Origin: Deltaproteobacteria bacterium
Lineage (GTDB): Bacteria > Desulfobacterota > Dissulfuribacteria > Dissulfuribacterales > QOAL01
Assembly (NCBI GenBank): GCA_027028245.1
Contig: JALVJO010000033.1
Coordinates: forward strand, 1 to 41,458
DNA: 41,458 nt
Direction: 5' to 3'
Shown: positions 21,867 through 31,691 of the stretch, in pieces
Layout: each line of letters opens with the position of its first letter
Numbering within the stretch: position 1 is the stretch's first letter
Notes under the pieces: generated by a model
Seen by the model: the letters and a program-made list of their open reading frames with translations, nothing else
What the model was told of the DNA's origin: nothing
Databases searched by the model: none
Position numbers and translations under genes: made by a program

Positions 21867-24812
21867 ATGCCCAAGAGCCTGTCAGACCTGTTAAGACATA
21901 CTGAACATATCTCCTTAGTTAAGGGCAGCATAAAACACTGCCTAATCGATGACATCTGCCTTGATTCCAGAAAGGCCGGCCCCGGCAGTCTGTTTTTTGC
22001 CCTTCCCGGCACGGATAGGGATGGTACTGATTTTATCTCTCAGGCACTGAAAAAGGGGGCAGTGGCTGTAGTAGTACCCGAATACTTTGCGGAACGAGCT
22101 GAAACGCAGGTACCTGAAGGAACTGTACTGCTTTCTTCAGATGAGCCCCGCACTGCCCTGGGCCAGATTGCTGATGCATTCTTTAATCATCCCAGTCGTG
22201 CAGTAAAGGTGATAGGCATTACCGGCACCAACGGAAAAACTACCTGTTCATTTCTTCTGGAAAGGATTCTCCTGTCATCAGGTTCAAAATACAGCCTGAC
22301 AGGCACAATTATCCAGAAAACCGGCACCAGGTCCAACACTTCCTCCATTACCACGCCGGATGTTGTTTCATTTCAGCGCTTTCTTGCAGAAACTGCCAGG
22401 GAAGAGGCAGAATATGCCCTTGTGGAAGTGTCCTCCCACGGACTCATTCAGGCAAGGGTCGAAGGCTGTCGGTTCGAGGCGGCCATTTTCACCAATCTCA
22501 GTCACGATCACCTGGACTACCACGGTGACATGGAAGAATATTTCCAGGCAAAACGGCTCCTTTTTACCAGGTATAAACCCCGGTTGGCTGTAATCAACAT
22601 AGATGACAAATGGGGACGGAAACTTTGGGATGAATACCAGGGACCCAAGGTATCATACGGCTTTTCAGAAAAATGCATGGTTGCCCCTGCAAAATATGAG
22701 ATCAGTGCCTCGGGAATCGAGGCTGAAATCAAGCTTGGCAACAGACATCTTGCCATAAACTCACCCCTTATGGGCAGTCACAATCTCTACAACATACTGG
22801 CGGCAGCTGCAGCGGCAGACGGCCTGGGTATTGGGCTGAACCATATCAGGGAGGGCATTGAAAGTCTAAGAAGCGTTCCTGGGCGGCTTGAAAAAATCAG
22901 TTCTTATGATATCACCGCCCTGGTGGACTATGCCCACACACCACATGCCCTCCAAAACGTGCTTGAAGGCCTGAGAAGCCTCAAGACCGGAAGAGTTATA
23001 ACCGTTATCGGCTGCGGCGGGGACAGAGATCGCACCAAGCGGCCTGAAATGGCCAAAATAGCTGCCGAGCTTTCGGATTTTACCATTTTTACCTCTGACA
23101 ATCCCAGGACAGAATCAGCTGAAGCCATTCTGGAAGACATGCTTTCAGGTGTCAGCCGGGATCTCATGGCCAAGGTAGAAGTTGTCAAGGAAAGAAGACA
23201 AGCCATTTTCAGGGCCGTCTCACTGGCCCGGCCGAAAGATATGGTGCTTGTAGCCGGTAAGGGACACGAAGACTATCAGATTATCGGCAAGACAAAATTT
23301 CCATTTGATGACAGAAAGGTACTGAAAGAAGCATTAGAGACAAGACAAAACCCGGGTCGGCAGCACACCTGCAAAGAAAGGTTGAATATCACCATTGGAA
23401 AACTGGAAAAGATACTGTCTGGAAAGCTTTTGTCAGGCAGATCTGACACCATGTTTTCATCAGTATGTACAGACAGCCGTACAATAAAACCTGGACAACT
23501 GTTCTGGGCACTCAGGGGTGAAAACTTTGACGGTCATGCCTTCGTCCAGGCTAGTGCCGCAAGGAAGGCAGCAGGTGCCGTGGTGGAATACAAGCCGGAA
23601 GGCCTGCCCGGGGAATTTCCCATCATTCAAGTAAGAGACAGCCTTGAAAGTCTCGGAGACTTTGCGGCATGGTACAAAAGGGCCATAGGGGCAAATGTAT
23701 TTGCCATTACGGGAAGCTGCGGAAAAACCACCACCAAGGAACTGGTACTGTCGGTGCTCAAAACCTCATTTAATGCTTCCGGCACCAGAGGCAATTTCAA
23801 CAACCTCATAGGCCTGCCACTTACCATTCTTTCCCTGGAACCAGGAACCCAGTGGGCTGTGCTTGAAATGGGCACAAACCTTCCTGGTGAAATTGACAGG
23901 CTTTGCAAGATAGCCGGGCCCAAGGCAGGACTTATCACCTGCATCCGTCCTGTTCACCTGGAAGGTCTTGGAACCCTGGAAAATATTGCACTGGAAAAGA
24001 CGACATTGTTCAGGAGCCTGCCGGAGGAAGGAACAGCGGTTGTAAACCTTGATGATCCTATGCTCACCACACATATTTCAGCCATAAAATGCAGAAGGCT
24101 CACCGGCTATACTACCAGGGTTATTAAAAGGGATAAAAGGTTTGAAAAACTCGTGGTGCTCAATGACCTGGTGCAGGGGCCTCAAGGCCTTGAAGTCCGC
24201 CTTGACATCTGCGGGGAGCCTGTAACCATCAAGTCCAGGCTCTTCGGCAGGATCAATTCAGTGAATATACTTGCTGCAGCTGCAGCAGGTGCTGCCCTGG
24301 GCATAGATACAAGGCTGATAAAAGAGGGAATAGAGAATGTGAAAGCACCCAGCGGCAGGATGCACACCAGGAACCTTCCAGGGGGATGGCTCCTCATGGA
24401 TGATTCCTATAATGCCAATCCGTCGTCGGTCAAAGCTGCCATGGAGGCCATCTCGGAAATTGCTCTGGACAAAAAGAAGACCTTCGTCCTGGGAGACATG
24501 CTGGAACTCGGACCCAGGGCCCGGGAATTTCACTGGCAGACAGGCCAGCAGGCCGCTGCATGCCGCCCAGATCTCCTTCTAGCCGTGGGCAACCTTGCCG
24601 AGCACCTGGCAGACGGTGCACTGGCTGCCGACTTGCCCAAAAGCCGCATATTTACTTTCGAATCTGCCGACAGCCTTCTGAAGTGGATGGCCCAAGATCC
24701 TGCAGGATTTTTCAACGGCAGCCGCAGGGCAGTCCTGGTAAAGGCCTCCCGCGGAATAGGCCTGGAAAAGGTAGTCTCTTTCATAGAAAAGAGACTGGAA
24801 GGGGGAAAATAG
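21867..24812 (+). CDS. murE-murF: MurE-MurF fusion: UDP-MurNAc-tripeptide ligase joined to the D-Ala-D-Ala ligase
   Basis: A single 981-residue frame encoding two consecutive Mur ligases. MurE part (1 to about 488): GITGTNGKTT (about 117-126), VEVSSHGL, TNLSHDHLDYHG, and D-N-P-R (about 411-414), the meso-diaminopimelate-selecting motif. After a linker of about 20 residues (..QNPGRQHTCKERL..) the MurF part (about 508-981) carries AITGSCGKTTTKE (from about 613), LEMGTNLPGEI and DDSYNANPSS. The protein adds meso-Dap and then D-Ala-D-Ala to UDP-MurNAc-dipeptide in the cytoplasm. ATG at 21867 fits the MurE N-terminus; TTG at 21846 is an alternative. The gene abuts mraY directly. MurE-MurF fusions are known in Bordetella. 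Confidence 0.95.
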   Translation: MPKSLSDLLRHTEHISLVKGSIKHCLIDDICLDSRKAGPGSLFFALPGTDRDGTDFISQALKKGAVAVVVPEYFAERAETQVPEGTVLLSSDEPRTALGQIADAFFNHPSRAVKVIGITGTNGKTTCSFLLERILLSSGSKYSLTGTIIQKTGTRSNTSSITTPDVVSFQRFLAETAREEAEYALVEVSSHGLIQARVEGCRFEAAIFTNLSHDHLDYHGDMEEYFQAKRLLFTRYKPRLAVINIDDKWGRKLWDEYQGPKVSYGFSEKCMVAPAKYEISASGIEAEIKLGNRHLAINSPLMGSHNLYNILAAAAAADGLGIGLNHIREGIESLRSVPGRLEKISSYDITALVDYAHTPHALQNVLEGLRSLKTGRVITVIGCGGDRDRTKRPEMAKIAAELSDFTIFTSDNPRTESAEAILEDMLSGVSRDLMAKVEVVKERRQAIFRAVSLARPKDMVLVAGKGHEDYQIIGKTKFPFDDRKVLKEALETRQNPGRQHTCKERLNITIGKLEKILSGKLLSGRSDTMFSSVCTDSRTIKPGQLFWALRGENFDGHAFVQASAARKAAGAVVEYKPEGLPGEFPIIQVRDSLESLGDFAAWYKRAIGANVFAITGSCGKTTTKELVLSVLKTSFNASGTRGNFNNLIGLPLTILSLEPGTQWAVLEMGTNLPGEIDRLCKIAGPKAGLITCIRPVHLEGLGTLENIALEKTTLFRSLPEEGTAVVNLDDPMLTTHISAIKCRRLTGYTTRVIKRDKRFEKLVVLNDLVQGPQGLEVRLDICGEPVTIKSRLFGRINSVNILAAAAAGAALGIDTRLIKEGIENVKAPSGRMHTRNLPGGWLLMDDSYNANPSSVKAAMEAISEIALDKKKTFVLGDMLELGPRAREFHWQTGQQAAACRPDLLLAVGNLAEHLADGALAADLPKSRIFTFESADSLLKWMAQDPAGFFNGSRRAVLVKASRGIGLEKVVSFIEKRLEGGK

Positions 24813-25892
24813 ATGCTTTTTCATCTTCTGTACCCTCTTCATGAACACTGGGCTGTTTTCAATGTATTTAGGTACATCACCTTCAGGACTATCTACGCTG
24901 CCGTAACAGCCCTTGCCATAACACTTTTCCTGGGGCCGTGGTTCATAAGCAAAATCAAGGCAATGCAGTTCGGCCAGGTCGTCCGGGACGACGGTCCCAG
25001 CAGCCACCTGCAGAAGACAGGCACCCCGAGCATGGGCGGGCTCTTGATTAACGCGGCAATTGTCAGTGCAACGCTTTTGTGGGCAGATCTTACAAATATC
25101 TATGTATGGGGCGGGCTGGTCATCCTTTCCGGATTCGGTGCCATAGGCGCAGCAGATGACATCCTCAAGATCAGGAAAAAGAGCAGTGCCGGCCTGTCCG
25201 GGAGGTGGAAGCTGCTGCTGCAGGCCCTGCTGATATGCATATGCGCCGTCATCCTGTGGCTCCAGGGCAACTGGGATACCCATCTAAGCATCCCGTTTTT
25301 CAAAAATATAAGACCGGATCTGGGTCTTTTTTACATATTTTTTGCCTTTCTTGTTATAGCCGGCTCATCCAATGCAGTAAACCTTACAGACGGACTGGAT
25401 GGGCTGGCCACCGGTCCCTTTGTGGTTTCGGCAGCAGTCTACACGCTGTTTTGTTACCTGGCCGGGCACTCCGGCCTGGCCAGGTATCTGCAGATATTTT
25501 ATGTGCCCGGTGTCGGAGAACTTGCAATCTTCTGCGGTGCCATGGTTGGAGCCGGCCTGGGATTTCTGTGGTACAACAGCTATCCTGCTGAAATATTTAT
25601 GGGAGATGTGGGATCCCTTGCAATGGGTGGGGCACTGGGAGTTGTAGCCGTACTGTCAAAGCAGGAAATCCTCCTTTGTATCGTGGGAGGCGTTTTCGTT
25701 GCTGAGGCAATCTCTGTTATGATGCAGGTGGGATATTTCAAGGCAACCAGGGGCAAAAGGATATTCAAAATGGCCCCGCTTCACCATCATTTTGAAATGC
25801 TCGGCTGGCCCGAACCAAAAGTCATTGTCCGCTTCTGGATAGTATCCGTGCTTCTCGGGCTTGTTGCCATAAGCACACTGAAGCTCAGATAA
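24813..25892 (+). CDS. mraY: Phospho-N-acetylmuramoyl-pentapeptide transferase MraY
   Basis: A 359-residue polytopic membrane enzyme that transfers phospho-MurNAc-pentapeptide to undecaprenyl phosphate, forming lipid I. About ten hydrophobic segments are seen. Catalytic motifs are the aspartates in GAADDILKI, the second aspartate cluster in [10 protein letters not shown], and the HHHFE block near the C-terminus. SMGG near residue 70 is also conserved. The start codon follows the murEF stop with no gap, so it is translationally coupled. Length is standard. Confidence 0.97.
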   Translation: MLFHLLYPLHEHWAVFNVFRYITFRTIYAAVTALAITLFLGPWFISKIKAMQFGQVVRDDGPSSHLQKTGTPSMGGLLINAAIVSATLLWADLTNIYVWGGLVILSGFGAIGAADDILKIRKKSSAGLSGRWKLLLQALLICICAVILWLQGNWDTHLSIPFFKNIRPDLGLFYIFFAFLVIAGSSNAVNLTDGLDGLATGPFVVSAAVYTLFCYLAGHSGLARYLQIFYVPGVGELAIFCGAMVGAGLGFLWYNSYPAEIFMGDVGSLAMGGALGVVAVLSKQEILLCIVGGVFVAEAISVMMQVGYFKATRGKRIFKMAPLHHHFEMLGWPEPKVIVRFWIVSVLLGLVAISTLKLR

Positions 25893-25899
25893 ACTTGCC

Positions 25900-27321
25900 A
25901 TGACATTAAAGGGAAAAAAGATCGCAGTCCTCGGAACTGGAGAAGCAGGAAGATCTGCTGCAAGATACCTTCACAGCCGGGGTGCCATAATAACTTGCTG
26001 CGACCGGCTGGAACCAGAAGATTGGGAAAAGGATTTCAGATCCTGGTGCGAGCAGAACAAGATACAGGCAATGGGAGAAGATCATCTTTCTGAAACAGAT
26101 ATTTCGGGCTTTGATCTGGCTGTGGCAAGCCCGGGAATTCCGCCTGGAAGCACCATGCCGGCACTGTTCAAAACACATGAAATAGACATAATAGGGGAAC
26201 TGGCCCTGGCAGCATCCCTTTGGCCCGGAAGACTCCTGGGCATTACCGGGACAAACGGCAAGACAACAACCACTGAGCTTACCTCCCATATCCTTACCTG
26301 TTCCGGTATTTCCAACATAAAGGCCGGTAATATCTCCCCCCCGCTTTTCGAACTTCTGCCCGGAAGCAGCAAGGCTGAAACGGCTGTTCTTGAAATCAGC
26401 AGCTTCCAGTTGGAGTATTTCCCTCAGAAATGGCCCAGAGGGCTGAAATGCCCGCGCTTTTCCGCAGCTGTACTCTTGAACCTGGCACCCGACCATCTCG
26501 ATCGGCACGGTTCCATGGAAGAATATGCAAGGAGCAAGAGCAGACTCTTCCACTTCCAGAAGGACCGTGATGTGGCAGTCCTGGGGAAAGGGACAGAGAA
26601 TATCATGGGCAATATTCCAGGAACTGTCTTTTCTCTGGATCTGGATAGGAGGAAAAAAACCGGTGCATTCTGGGACAGAGAAAGGTCCCTTCTAAAAATA
26701 GACTTACCGGGAAGATTTGAAGAGGAATACGATGTTTCCAAGTGGAAGCCTTGGGGCAGGCACAACATGGAAAATCTGGCTGCAGCCGTCATATCTGCCA
26801 GGATTTCAGGTGCTGAACCAGAAATGATACAAAAGGCCCTGGCAACCTTCAGGGCCCCTGATTACAGGCTGCAAAAATCAGCCGAACTCAAGGGAATAAC
26901 CTTTATCAACGATTCCAAGGCAACGAACATTTCAGCCCTTGTTGCTGCACTGGAATCCATAGAAGGAGAAATTACCCTTATTGCAGGAGGAAGGGGCAAG
27001 GGAGAAGACTTCGATATGCTAGCTTCGTTTCTGAAAAAGAGAAACGGCAGCCCCAAAGGCGGCCGTCTCAAAAATGCAATTCTGATTGGAGAAGAGGCCC
27101 AAAGGCTAAAGGAGGTCCTTGTCCCTTTTGTAAAGGAATGCAGGCTGGTGTCCGGGAAAGGAGGCAGTGATGCAATGGAACAGGCAGTAAAAATGGCAGC
27201 ATCAACGGCCCGTCCCGGATCCACAGTGCTTCTGTCCCCTGCATGTGCCAGTTTCGACATGTTCAAAAGCTACAAGGAAAGAGGCAGGGCATTCGACCAG
27301 GCGCTCAGCAAGTTAAAATGA
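25900..27321 (+). CDS. murD: UDP-MurNAc-L-alanine:D-glutamate ligase MurD
   Basis: A 473-residue cytoplasmic Mur ligase adding D-Glu. A Rossmann-like N-terminus (VLGTGEAGRSAARYL), the P-loop GITGTNGKTTTTEL, LEISSFQLEYF, NLAPDHLDRHGSMEEYA, FINDSKATNISA and the C-terminal AGGRGKGEDF are all present. It is somewhat long (usual about 440-450), with the extra residues in acidic and basic loops. Its stop overlaps the murG start by 4 nt, so the ftsW gene that usually separates the two is absent. Confidence 0.95.
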   Translation: MTLKGKKIAVLGTGEAGRSAARYLHSRGAIITCCDRLEPEDWEKDFRSWCEQNKIQAMGEDHLSETDISGFDLAVASPGIPPGSTMPALFKTHEIDIIGELALAASLWPGRLLGITGTNGKTTTTELTSHILTCSGISNIKAGNISPPLFELLPGSSKAETAVLEISSFQLEYFPQKWPRGLKCPRFSAAVLLNLAPDHLDRHGSMEEYARSKSRLFHFQKDRDVAVLGKGTENIMGNIPGTVFSLDLDRRKKTGAFWDRERSLLKIDLPGRFEEEYDVSKWKPWGRHNMENLAAAVISARISGAEPEMIQKALATFRAPDYRLQKSAELKGITFINDSKATNISALVAALESIEGEITLIAGGRGKGEDFDMLASFLKKRNGSPKGGRLKNAILIGEEAQRLKEVLVPFVKECRLVSGKGGSDAMEQAVKMAASTARPGSTVLLSPACASFDMFKSYKERGRAFDQALSKLK

Positions 27322-28544
27322 CCAAACGCATCATGGAAAAACTGAACAAGGCATCGGGCAGATCAGGCCATGTCCATGACATGGGAGCGGACAGGCCGGA
27401 GATAAAGCTGGTGATAACAGGAGGAGGGACTGGCGGACACGTCTTTCCCGGGATTGCCGTCGGCGAAGAACTGGAATCACTCTGCCGCCTGAAGTGTTTG
27501 TGGATAGGCACGGGAAGGCCGGTGGAAAAAAGGGCCCTGCGGGAAAAGGCTTGGGACTACAACGTACTTAAAGTCAGGCCCATTAAGGGGAGCGGGCCGG
27601 CAAGCATTCTCAGATCCTTGATGCATCTTCCCGTTTCCATTGGAAGGGCACTTCTTATTCTGAAAACCTTCAAACCGGATGTGGTCCTTGGAGTGGGAGG
27701 TTACGTGTCCGGACCGGTGCTGGCCGCAGCCCGGATTCTCAGCATACCGTCGGCCATTCACGAGCAGAATATGCTCCCGGGACTGGCCAACAAGATTGCT
27801 GCCAAATTCACAAACAAGGTATTCATAAGTTTTGAGCAATCCAGGCCCTATTTCAAAAATAAATCCGTAGAATGCGCCGGAAATCCTGTGCGCAAGGATA
27901 TCCTTGACCAAGGTGCAGTTTCTGGCACGGCCCATGACGAAAGCTCTCTCCATTTGCTTGTTCTCGGAGGAAGCCAGGGGGCATCAGGCCTTAACAGGCT
28001 GGTCAGCTCTGCCCTCAAAATCCTTTATCAATCGGGCCGGAAATTCTCGGCCATACACCAGACAGGACCCCTTGATTTCCAGGAAATGAAGGGCTTTTAC
28101 GCTGATGCCGGAATGGATGTGGCCGTTCATGAATTTATTAATGAAATGGGCATTGCATACTCATGGGCAGATCTGATAATTTGCAGGGCAGGAGCTACTA
28201 CCCTCGCGGAAATAACAGCAGTTGGCAAACCCGTGATCTGTATCCCCTATCCCCATTCTGCAGATGGCCATCAGGGCCTGAATGCCAGGGCCATTTACGA
28301 TGCAGGGGCCGGTCTCTTTTTTGAAGAAGGGGATGTTGGTGCTGTGCGGCTGGCTTCGGAGATTGAAAAGTTGATGTCACGCCCTGAAATACTGACAGAG
28401 ATGACGAGCAAGGCCAAAAAACTTGGCCGACCGGAGGCAGCATCCAGGATTGCACAGGCCATTTTGCAGTTAGGCCGGAAAAAAAGGGACGGGGAGTACT
28501 CCATCAGTGCGACGAGAGGAGAAACCATACGCGGCCATGTATAA
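27318..28544 (+). CDS. murG: Undecaprenyl-PP-MurNAc-pentapeptide GlcNAc transferase MurG
   Basis: A 408-residue peripheral membrane glycosyltransferase that converts lipid I to lipid II. The donor/acceptor motifs are GGGTGGHVFPGIAV, VLGVGGYVSGP, HEQNMLPGLANK, VLGGSQGASGLN and ICRAGATTLAEI. From the ATG at 27318 (4-nt ATGA overlap with murD) there are about 32 residues before the glycine-rich loop, longer than usual (about 8-12). An in-frame ATG at 27381 would restore the normal length but has no ribosome site. The overlap favours the upstream start. Confidence 0.95.
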   Translation: MTKRIMEKLNKASGRSGHVHDMGADRPEIKLVITGGGTGGHVFPGIAVGEELESLCRLKCLWIGTGRPVEKRALREKAWDYNVLKVRPIKGSGPASILRSLMHLPVSIGRALLILKTFKPDVVLGVGGYVSGPVLAAARILSIPSAIHEQNMLPGLANKIAAKFTNKVFISFEQSRPYFKNKSVECAGNPVRKDILDQGAVSGTAHDESSLHLLVLGGSQGASGLNRLVSSALKILYQSGRKFSAIHQTGPLDFQEMKGFYADAGMDVAVHEFINEMGIAYSWADLIICRAGATTLAEITAVGKPVICIPYPHSADGHQGLNARAIYDAGAGLFFEEGDVGAVRLASEIEKLMSRPEILTEMTSKAKKLGRPEAASRIAQAILQLGRKKRDGEYSISATRGETIRGHV

Positions 28545-29931
28545 AAAACAGCACATCCACTTCGTAGGTGTCGGCGGCATCGGCATGAGCGGCCTGGCCC
28601 AGGTACTGCTGAGCCTGGGCTATTCAGTGTCCGGTTCTGACCTGCGCTCCACAGGCATTACCAAGAAACTTGCGTCTGACGGAGCAGTGATCTTCCAGGG
28701 GCACAGGCCTGAAAACATCCAGGGAGCTGACGTAATAGTAGTATCTTCAGCAGTAAAAGATCATAATCCAGAGGTAGCTTCAGCAAGAACCCGCGGCATT
28801 CCAATCATACCCAGGGCAGAGATGCTGGGAGAACTCATGCGGTTCAAGAGGTTCGGAATAGCAGTGGCAGGAGCACACGGCAAGACGAGCACCACATCCA
28901 TGGTGGCAGCGGTTCTCCAGGAAGCAGGTCTTGACCCCACTGTGATCATCGGAGGAAAGGTCAAGGGCATGGGAACAAATGCCCTTTGGGGAAAGGGTGA
29001 ATTCCTGGTTGCCGAGGCCGACGAAAGCGACGGCAGCTTTCTCCGCTTGACTCCCAGCATGGTGGTGGTCACAAACATAGACAGGGAACACCTGGATTTT
29101 TATTCCGGTATTGAAGAGATAGAAGAGACCTTTTTAAAGTTCATGGACCGCATCCCTTTTTACGGGGCGGTCATAGCATGCGGTGACGATGAAGCCCTGA
29201 GACGTGTCCTGGCCAGAAGTTCCAAGAGGCAGCTGATTTACGGCACAGGTACCAACTGTATGCTTCGGGCAGTCAATATCGACTATGCCGGCCTTTCCAC
29301 TGCCTTTGACGTGGAGCTCAAGGGGCAGCACCTGGGCAGGGTTTCAATCAAGGTTCCCGGCATCCACCACGTGAGAAATGCCCTTGCTGCAGTGGCAGTC
29401 GGCCTGGAGCTTGAACTGGCATTTGAAGCCGTCAGCCAGGGCCTGTTTCACTATAATGGAGTGGGCAGGAGATTTGAGATACTCGGCATGGAAAACGGCA
29501 TAACAATCGTGGATGACTATGCCCACCATCCCACAGAAATCAAGGCAACTCTTTCTGCAGCCCGGAAAGTGTGGCCTGAAAACAGGCTTGTTGTGCTGTT
29601 TGAACCACACAGGTACACAAGGACCCAGATGCTGATGGATGAATTTGCAGCAGCCTTTGAAGCCGCAGACGAGGTCTGGATAACCGAAATCTATCCTGCA
29701 AGTGAACCTGCAATAGTAGGTGTTTCTGGCAAGAGACTTGCTAGAGTTGTCGGTGAGGCCATGTCAAGACCGGTTCATTATGTTGAAAAGGTGTCCATGC
29801 TGCCCAAGGCTGTCATCCCGCAGCTCAAAAACGAAGATGTGGTAATGACACTTGGTGCCGGGGCCATAACCAAGGTCAGCAGACAGTTATTTGAGTACCT
29901 TAAAGGCGGCCATGCAGCAGTTGCTGTTTAA
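28537..29931 (+). CDS. murC: UDP-N-acetylmuramate:L-alanine ligase MurC
   Basis: A 464-residue cytoplasmic enzyme adding L-Ala to UDP-MurNAc, the first amino-acid step. Motifs are HFVGVGGIGMSGLAQ at the N-terminus, the P-loop GAHGKTSTTSMVA, EADESDGSFL, TNIDREHLDFY, and VDDYAHHPTEI in the C-terminal domain. The ATG at 28537 starts eight bases inside the murG 3' end. Length and order (murG-murC-murB) are standard. Confidence 0.96.
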   Translation: MYKKQHIHFVGVGGIGMSGLAQVLLSLGYSVSGSDLRSTGITKKLASDGAVIFQGHRPENIQGADVIVVSSAVKDHNPEVASARTRGIPIIPRAEMLGELMRFKRFGIAVAGAHGKTSTTSMVAAVLQEAGLDPTVIIGGKVKGMGTNALWGKGEFLVAEADESDGSFLRLTPSMVVVTNIDREHLDFYSGIEEIEETFLKFMDRIPFYGAVIACGDDEALRRVLARSSKRQLIYGTGTNCMLRAVNIDYAGLSTAFDVELKGQHLGRVSIKVPGIHHVRNALAAVAVGLELELAFEAVSQGLFHYNGVGRRFEILGMENGITIVDDYAHHPTEIKATLSAARKVWPENRLVVLFEPHRYTRTQMLMDEFAAAFEAADEVWITEIYPASEPAIVGVSGKRLARVVGEAMSRPVHYVEKVSMLPKAVIPQLKNEDVVMTLGAGAITKVSRQLFEYLKGGHAAVAV

Positions 29932-30859
29932 AGACCTTAAACGCATAAACAATCTCTATGCGGCAGAGGATGTATGCCTCGGTTGCCATACTACGTTTAA
30001 AATAGGCGGTAAGGCCAGGTTGTTTCTTGTACCATTTTCCGTCTCTGCACTGGAACAGGGCCTAAAGGTTCTCAAACGTGCGGGGATCCCGTTTCGGATA
30101 CTTGGAAACGGCAGCAATCTGCTTGTATCAGACCGGGGAATAAGTGCTGTAATAAGCCTTTCAGGTCTGTCCCGTGTTCAATCGTGCAACGGCTCTCTCA
30201 CCGTCCAGGCCGGGATGACAATATCCAGTCTTCTCAAATGGTGTCTGGAAAACGGCTATGGCGGCCTGGAAGAGCTTGCAGGCATTCCCGGTTCTCTGGG
30301 GGGTGCCCTTTACATGAACGCCGGGGCATGCGGCAGTGAATTTTCAAACTTCGTAGAGGAAGTCCTTCTGACCGGGCACCAGGGCAGCTCGTGGTTCAAG
30401 CCGGGAGGAGAAACCTTTTCATACAGAAAATCCAGCCTTCCACCCGGCTTCGTGATATCAGCCCTTAAACTCCGAACGGCTGAAAACCCTGGACCTGAGG
30501 ATTCGAGACAGCAGGCCCTTTTTTCTTGTCCTACGAGGGATTCGGTAGAAAAAATCAAGCGCATAATGCAAAAACGATTGAACAGCCAGCCGCTGGGCAA
30601 GCCCAGCGCAGGATGCGTATTCAAGAATCCCAAGGACAAGCCTGCATGGAAATTGATCACGGAAAGCGGTCTGCAGGGTTATGCCAACGGCGATGCACAA
30701 GTTTCAGCAAAACACGCTAATTTCATCGTAAACCGGGGAAAGGCTGATTTTACCCAGGTAAAGGATCTTTTGGCAATAATAAAGGACAGGGTTCAGGAAC
30801 AAACAGGTATCCTGCTCAAGGAGGAACTGGTAATCTGGGAAGATGATATCATCCACTAG
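29912..30859 (+). CDS. murB: UDP-N-acetylenolpyruvoylglucosamine reductase MurB
   Basis: A 315-residue FAD-dependent, NADPH-using reductase forming UDP-MurNAc. FAD-binding motifs are LGNGSNLLV and GIPGSLGGALYMNAGA; further conserved blocks are FSYRKSS, PSAGCVFKNP (with the catalytic serine or cysteine region) and AKHANFIVNRG. The overall plan resembles type II MurB (B. subtilis-like). The ATG at 29912 overlaps the 3' end of murC by 20 nt; the upstream GTG/ATG choices add only a few residues. No ddl gene follows, unlike many proteobacterial clusters. Confidence 0.95.
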   Translation: MQQLLFKDLKRINNLYAAEDVCLGCHTTFKIGGKARLFLVPFSVSALEQGLKVLKRAGIPFRILGNGSNLLVSDRGISAVISLSGLSRVQSCNGSLTVQAGMTISSLLKWCLENGYGGLEELAGIPGSLGGALYMNAGACGSEFSNFVEEVLLTGHQGSSWFKPGGETFSYRKSSLPPGFVISALKLRTAENPGPEDSRQQALFSCPTRDSVEKIKRIMQKRLNSQPLGKPSAGCVFKNPKDKPAWKLITESGLQGYANGDAQVSAKHANFIVNRGKADFTQVKDLLAIIKDRVQEQTGILLKEELVIWEDDIIH

Positions 30860-31688
30860 GAAAAACAGGCGGCTCAACAAGAGGTCGGCAAAGAAAAAGA
30901 GATTGGACTGGACCAAGGCATCCAGGATAATTCTTTTTGTCGTGATGCTGACGGCCTTATCCGGCGGGGTTGCAGGTACTGTTTACGGTATAAAAAAATG
31001 GATGAGCACTTGCTCCTATTTTTTTGTTTCATCCATAGAGGTTCATGGTGAAAAACGGTTGACCAGAAAGGAAATCATAGATTTGAGCGGCATCCGTGTA
31101 GGCGACAATATCTTTTCACTGGATCTTAAGAAGATTGCCGGAAAGATTTCCAGCCAGCCCTGGATAAGATTTGCCCACGTGGAAAGACGACTTCCAGACG
31201 CCGTGGTCATCCGGGTAGAGGAAAGACAGCCTGTTGCCCTTGCAAGAATCGGCGAAAGGCTCTTCATGGTGGACAGGGACGGAACATGTTTCAAATATCT
31301 GCATGACCCCAAGGGCTTTTCTGCTCCAATAATCACCGGGATCGACACCAAAGCAAGTGCCGCGGCTGAAAAAGAGACCACACCGGCCGTAAACCGCTCC
31401 AGAATGAGTGATGCCCTAAGGATAATCAGCATGTCTCAAAAGGGCGTCAGGGCCCTTGGATATAATAATATCAGCCAGATAGACTTTCCGGATGACCAGA
31501 CCGTAGTAATCTACACCGCTGACAAGGCCGTTCCATTTTACATAAACAGGGACGGGCTCAAAAAGCAGTTTTACAGGGCTGAAAAAATTCTGTTTCAATT
31601 GTATAATTCGGGACAGTATCCAAAGGTGGTAAGCGTGAACGTAGGTTACGGCAAAGACATGGCCCTGGCCAGACTCAAAAAGAAGTGA
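30843..31688 (+). CDS. ftsQ: Cell division protein FtsQ/DivIB
   Basis: A 281-residue bitopic protein: a very basic cytoplasmic tail (1-28), one transmembrane helix (about 29-50), a POTRA domain with the V-x-G..R-L-T-x-x-E-I pattern (IEVHGEKRLTRKEIIDLSGI, about 60-80), then the beta domain with VERRLPDAVVIRVEERQPVA. It links cytoplasmic and periplasmic division proteins by binding FtsL-FtsB. It overlaps murB by 17 nt and is followed by ftsA three bases on. Confidence 0.93.
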   Translation: MISSTRKNRRLNKRSAKKKRLDWTKASRIILFVVMLTALSGGVAGTVYGIKKWMSTCSYFFVSSIEVHGEKRLTRKEIIDLSGIRVGDNIFSLDLKKIAGKISSQPWIRFAHVERRLPDAVVIRVEERQPVALARIGERLFMVDRDGTCFKYLHDPKGFSAPIITGIDTKASAAAEKETTPAVNRSRMSDALRIISMSQKGVRALGYNNISQIDFPDDQTVVIYTADKAVPFYINRDGLKKQFYRAEKILFQLYNSGQYPKVVSVNVGYGKDMALARLKKK

Positions 31689-31691
31689 TGC

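Noticed and set aside
25893-28544. A hidden ftsW in another frame near murD/murG
   Set aside because: None of the open frames there has the multiple membrane segments of a SEDS protein; all are shadows of murD or murG.
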